7,702 nucleotides of DNA, from NCBI GenBank assembly GCA_029239545.1, contig JARBUQ010000208.1, positions 1 through 7,702 of the forward strand. Reading direction: 5' to 3'. The notes below the pieces were generated by a model. The model searched no databases. It had not been told where the DNA came from and saw only the letters and a program-made list of their open reading frames with translations. Made by a program: the position numbers and the translations under genes. The DNA comes from Paenibacillus sp. GTDB lineage: Bacteria > Bacillota > Bacilli > Paenibacillales > NBRC-103111. Positions 5,546 through 7,702 of this stretch are shown here, piece by piece. Position 1 is the stretch's first letter; the number at the start of each line of letters is the position of its first letter.

Positions 5546-7024
5546 TTGCAAGCGGTTATAACGTCAACTGTGACGCGATTTATATTGCTTTTGGGAACGG
5601 TTTTCTTCGCCTGGACAAGTGTTTATGCCTTTAAGAATACAGTAGGCTGGACAGGTTCGCCTCTGGCAGCTGCAAGTCTTGTTCTGACAGCGGGGATTGG
5701 GATCCTGGCCATCGCCTATGGGATGTATCGCTTCTTGTCCAGGACGCAGGCACTGATTCTCATCCTGATCATGGCGGCAGGCTTGCGGTTGGGCTGGATT
5801 GTGTATGTGGACACACAGCCGGTGTCGGACTTCCTGGATATGTATAGCGCCGCACGCAGTACCGTTCTGGGAGACCTTTCCTTCGGTACCTCGGAATATT
5901 TCACACGCTGGGTGTATCAACTGGGCTTCACGATGTACGAGGCGCTGCTGCTCCAGCTGTTTGGTGACCATCTGATCGTGCTGAAGGTTTTCAATGTGCT
6001 GTTTAATACGGCAACCGTCGCGCTTATCTACATCTCGACATCCAGAGTGTTCGGTGAATGGTGTGCAAGAGCAGCTTCCTTATCTTTTGCGTTATATGTT
6101 CCGCAGATCATGATGTGTTCGGTATTAACCAATCAGCATATCTCTACCTTCTTCTTCTTTCTAGGACTGTATTTCGCGGTAAGAGATCAGGGGGAATTAC
6201 GGACCGGGCGCTGGGTGCTTGTCGGATTATTCTTAGGACTGGCCAACTTGATGAGGCCGCTCGGGAGTGCATTCATTGCCGCCTATTTGGCATTTGTGGT
6301 GTTGTATGAGCTGATGCCGAAGCGTGTCGAGAGTGATGCTGAAGGTCATGCACTTGCTGCACCTGGGTGGAAGCTTCTGCTTAGAGCAGTCGGGGTTGTT
6401 ATCGTGTACGGACTCGTTCAACAAGCGGCAAGCTTGTCCCTTCAGGCGTCAGGAGTGACTCCTTATCCGCTGGCCAACCCGGAGCCCTACTACAAGTTCA
6501 TGGTTGGGGTCAACCCGGCAACCAATGGGGGCTGGTCTCTCGAGGACAATGCCTATGTTACTCAGTACGCGCTGGGTGAAGAGCGCAATGAAGCGACAAA
6601 GCGCCTGTTGCTGGAGCGAGTGGAGGACAAGAAGGCGTTGCTGGAGCTGTTGTTACGTAAGCTTACGATCATGTGGGGGAATGAGGATTCCGCCTATATG
6701 TGGAGCTTATGGCAGCAAGACAGGCCTGAGCTGCAGAGACTATCAATTCAAGCGGAGCGAGTCGGCTACCTGCTTATGAGTTTATTCGGATTCATTGGGA
6801 TGCTGTCGCTCTTGTTAGCCAGACAACGGGTGAGAAATATGAGTTCAGGGTATCTCCTGTATGTGATTCTTATACTCGGTTACGCCTTGATCCATGTTGC
6901 TATTGAAATTCAGACCCGCTATCGGATGGATATTATGCCGGCTCTGTTCCTTGTGCAAAGCCTGGGGATGTACAAGCTGCTGGCTTCAGCAGGGCTGATC
7001 AAGAATCGCGGCATAGATTCATAA
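5546..7024 (+). CDS. Polytopic GT39/ArnT-like glycosyltransferase
   Basis: This is an integral membrane protein of 492 residues from TTG 5546 (512 if the unsupported TTG at 5486 were used). It resembles the GT39 or PMT_2 group, which transfers sugar from a polyprenyl-phosphate donor to a protein, lipid or polymer on the outer face of the membrane. Using the 492-residue numbering, about 12-13 hydrophobic helices are visible, the first at 11-29. After helix 3 comes 'PVSDFLDMY' with Asp95, the acidic residue expected in the first outer loop and probably catalytic. 'LANLMRP' (232-238) and a late 'EIQTRYR' (464-470) followed by 'MDIMP' are recurrent GT39 signatures. A long outer loop lies at about 294-410. 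The gene starts 93 nt after the kinase stop with no terminator or clear promoter between, so co-transcription with the exporter operon is likely but unproven. Donor and acceptor are unknown. Confidence 0.85.
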   Translation: MQAVITSTVTRFILLLGTVFFAWTSVYAFKNTVGWTGSPLAAASLVLTAGIGILAIAYGMYRFLSRTQALILILIMAAGLRLGWIVYVDTQPVSDFLDMYSAARSTVLGDLSFGTSEYFTRWVYQLGFTMYEALLLQLFGDHLIVLKVFNVLFNTATVALIYISTSRVFGEWCARAASLSFALYVPQIMMCSVLTNQHISTFFFFLGLYFAVRDQGELRTGRWVLVGLFLGLANLMRPLGSAFIAAYLAFVVLYELMPKRVESDAEGHALAAPGWKLLLRAVGVVIVYGLVQQAASLSLQASGVTPYPLANPEPYYKFMVGVNPATNGGWSLEDNAYVTQYALGEERNEATKRLLLERVEDKKALLELLLRKLTIMWGNEDSAYMWSLWQQDRPELQRLSIQAERVGYLLMSLFGFIGMLSLLLARQRVRNMSSGYLLYVILILGYALIHVAIEIQTRYRMDIMPALFLVQSLGMYKLLASAGLIKNRGIDS

Positions 7025-7057
7025 TAACCGTCCGGCATAACAGAACGGTTATTATGA
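7019..7057. terminator. Hairpin between convergent genes, possible bidirectional terminator
   Basis: TCATAATAACCGT (7019-7031) and ACGGTTATTATGA (7045-7057) form a perfect 13-bp stem with a 13-nt loop. The stem includes the TAA stop of the glycosyltransferase gene and lies 11 nt past the stop of the convergent stress-protein gene. It has no separate T-tract on either side, though the outer half of the stem is A/T-rich on both strands. The position favours transcription termination or RNA 3'-end protection for both genes; efficiency is uncertain. Confidence 0.6.
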
Positions 7058-7068
7058 GCTCCGCTGTC

Positions 7069-7491
7069 TCACTTTACAATGAGCACGGGACAAGGAGAGT
7101 GCTGAATCACGGTGTGGCTGACACTGCCGAGCACAGCTTCCTTGAAGCGTCCCAGACCCCGGCTGCCCATTACGATCAAGTCGTAGCCGCTCTCTTTGGC
7201 GGCTTTGCAGATCGTAAGGGCAGGATCACCTTGGACACTCAGCCAGAAGTGTTGGAGGCCTGCCTCCTTCACTTGCTCAACAGCTGGTTGAATGTGCTGC
7301 TGCGCTTCTTCCTCTTGCATTTCCAGCACATTCACGCCGGACACCGGCTCAAGATAAGGCAATATCATCTTCACATGCACAATAGTAAGAATGGCTCCAG
7401 GGTTTGTGCTCTTAGCCAATTGAATGGCGTGAGTCAGGGCGTGTTTTGCATGCTCTGAACCATCGATAGGGATAAGAATCTTGTTATACAT
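7069..7491 (-). CDS. Universal stress protein (UspA family, ATP-binding type)
   Basis: This is a 140-residue single-domain Usp protein, the usual family length, cytoplasmic and probably dimeric. It begins 'MYNKILIPIDGSEHA', with Asp10 in the first-strand nucleotide site. The ATP-binding signature G-2x-G-9x-G-S is complete: Gly109, Gly112, Gly122 and Ser123 within 'GSRGLGRFKEAVLGSVS'. It ends with the typical 'SPCPVLIVK' strand. The start is ATG 7491-7489, with AAGGAGGG 7 nt upstream. The frame stays open upstream to 7620, but those 43 residues are unlike Usp proteins and have no supporting ribosome binding site. Usp proteins help cells through stress and growth arrest, usually without a known reaction. 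The gene converges on the glycosyltransferase and is probably transcribed alone from a promoter in 7492-7702. No functional tie to the exporter operon is visible. Confidence 0.95.
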   Translation of the reverse strand: MYNKILIPIDGSEHAKHALTHAIQLAKSTNPGAILTIVHVKMILPYLEPVSGVNVLEMQEEEAQQHIQPAVEQVKEAGLQHFWLSVQGDPALTICKAAKESGYDLIVMGSRGLGRFKEAVLGSVSHTVIQHSPCPVLIVK

Positions 7492-7498
7492 CTCGTTA

Positions 7499-7506
7499 CC
7501 CTCCTT
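7499..7506 (-). promoter_or_regulatory. Ribosome binding site fixing the Usp start
   Basis: On the minus strand AAGGAGGG occupies 7506-7499, with a 7-nt spacer to the ATG at 7491. It decides the start against the longer open frame that extends to 7620. Confidence 0.9.
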
Positions 7507-7539
7507 GAATGGAACTCTCGTAAACCATATACCATTTAT

Positions 7540-7564
7540 TAACCCAATTAATCTGTCTATAAAC
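7540..7564 (-). promoter_or_regulatory. Weak sigma-B-like promoter candidate for the usp gene
   Basis: On the minus strand GTTTAT (7564-7559), 13 nt, then GGGTTA (7545-7540) partly matches the general-stress sigma-B pattern (GTTTAA, 12-15 nt, GGGTAT), at 5/6 and 4/6. It lies 48 nt upstream of the usp start. A stress gene under a stress sigma factor would be logical, but the -10 is imperfect and many Paenibacillus-type genomes may lack a classical sigma-B. No better sigma-A promoter was found nearby. Confidence 0.25.
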
Positions 7565-7702
7565 GATAGCTGACACCCATTCCTCTTGTTGAACGTACCA
7601 GAATTTGTGCCGACAAGCAAATCACTTATACTCCAACTGGGAGTTGTTAAGAGATTGTTCAGTGAGGGCTGTTACACTGTGTGTATAAGGTTCTTATCGA
7701 GG

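Noticed and set aside
7054..7458. A 134-residue plus-strand open frame opposite the stress-protein gene
   Set aside because: It is antisense to a complete Usp gene, lacks a ribosome binding site and resembles no family.
7492..7620. Extension of the universal stress protein by 43 N-terminal residues
   Set aside because: The extra residues do not look like a Usp domain. The internal ATG at 7491 has a near-perfect ribosome binding site and gives the standard 140-residue length.
7655..7702. Rightward promoter and ribosome binding site at the right edge (TATAAG at 7684, GAGG at 7699)
   Set aside because: No -35 box sits at proper spacing, and the window ends before any start codon, so a rightward gene cannot be supported.

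Overview
The window looks like chromosomal DNA from a low-to-moderate GC, endospore-former-type Firmicute, most likely Paenibacillus or a close relative. The reasons are strong AGGAGG-type ribosome binding sites, TTG start codons on two genes, a lipoprotein resembling the DUF6612 family, and an ABC exporter that reads as a close relative of Bacillus subtilis BmrA. This is recognition by eye; no database search was run. I see no phage, insertion sequence, CRISPR array, rRNA or tRNA.

Layout from left to right. Positions 1-225 are noncoding and hold two near-identical 20-nt direct repeats and a good intrinsic terminator for the leftward gene. Positions 226-1113 (minus) encode a secreted lipoprotein starting at TTG. 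Positions 1114-1566 are a divergent intergenic region rich in inverted repeats: a terminator-like hairpin in the lipoprotein leader, a 12-bp palindrome, and a 49-nt interrupted palindrome whose spacer holds a -10-like TATAGT. Positions 1567-5452 (plus) form a tightly coupled three-gene operon: a BmrA-like multidrug ABC half-transporter, an OmpR-family response regulator and a sensor histidine kinase. The two junctions are 4-nt ATGA overlaps. A polytopic GT39-type glycosyltransferase follows on the same strand, best read from a TTG at 5546 to 7024. A hairpin separates it from a convergent universal stress protein (minus, 7069-7491). Positions 7492-7702 are upstream noncoding sequence of that gene.

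How it may work: the kinase, with two membrane segments and an extracytoplasmic domain of about 140 residues, probably senses a compound or envelope stress. It would phosphorylate the regulator, which would act on the promoter region in front of the exporter, so the exporter is produced when its inducer is present. The regulator and kinase resemble the staphylococcal haem-sensing HssR/HssS pair, but the neighbouring transporter is of the BmrA type and not the HrtAB type. That mismatch is the most interesting biological point here. The glycosyltransferase may be co-transcribed and suggests a link to envelope glycans, but this is inference. Overall this is mostly ordinary chromosome, with an interesting regulatory region and one unusual pairing of regulator and transporter. 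I found no evidence of an entirely new system.
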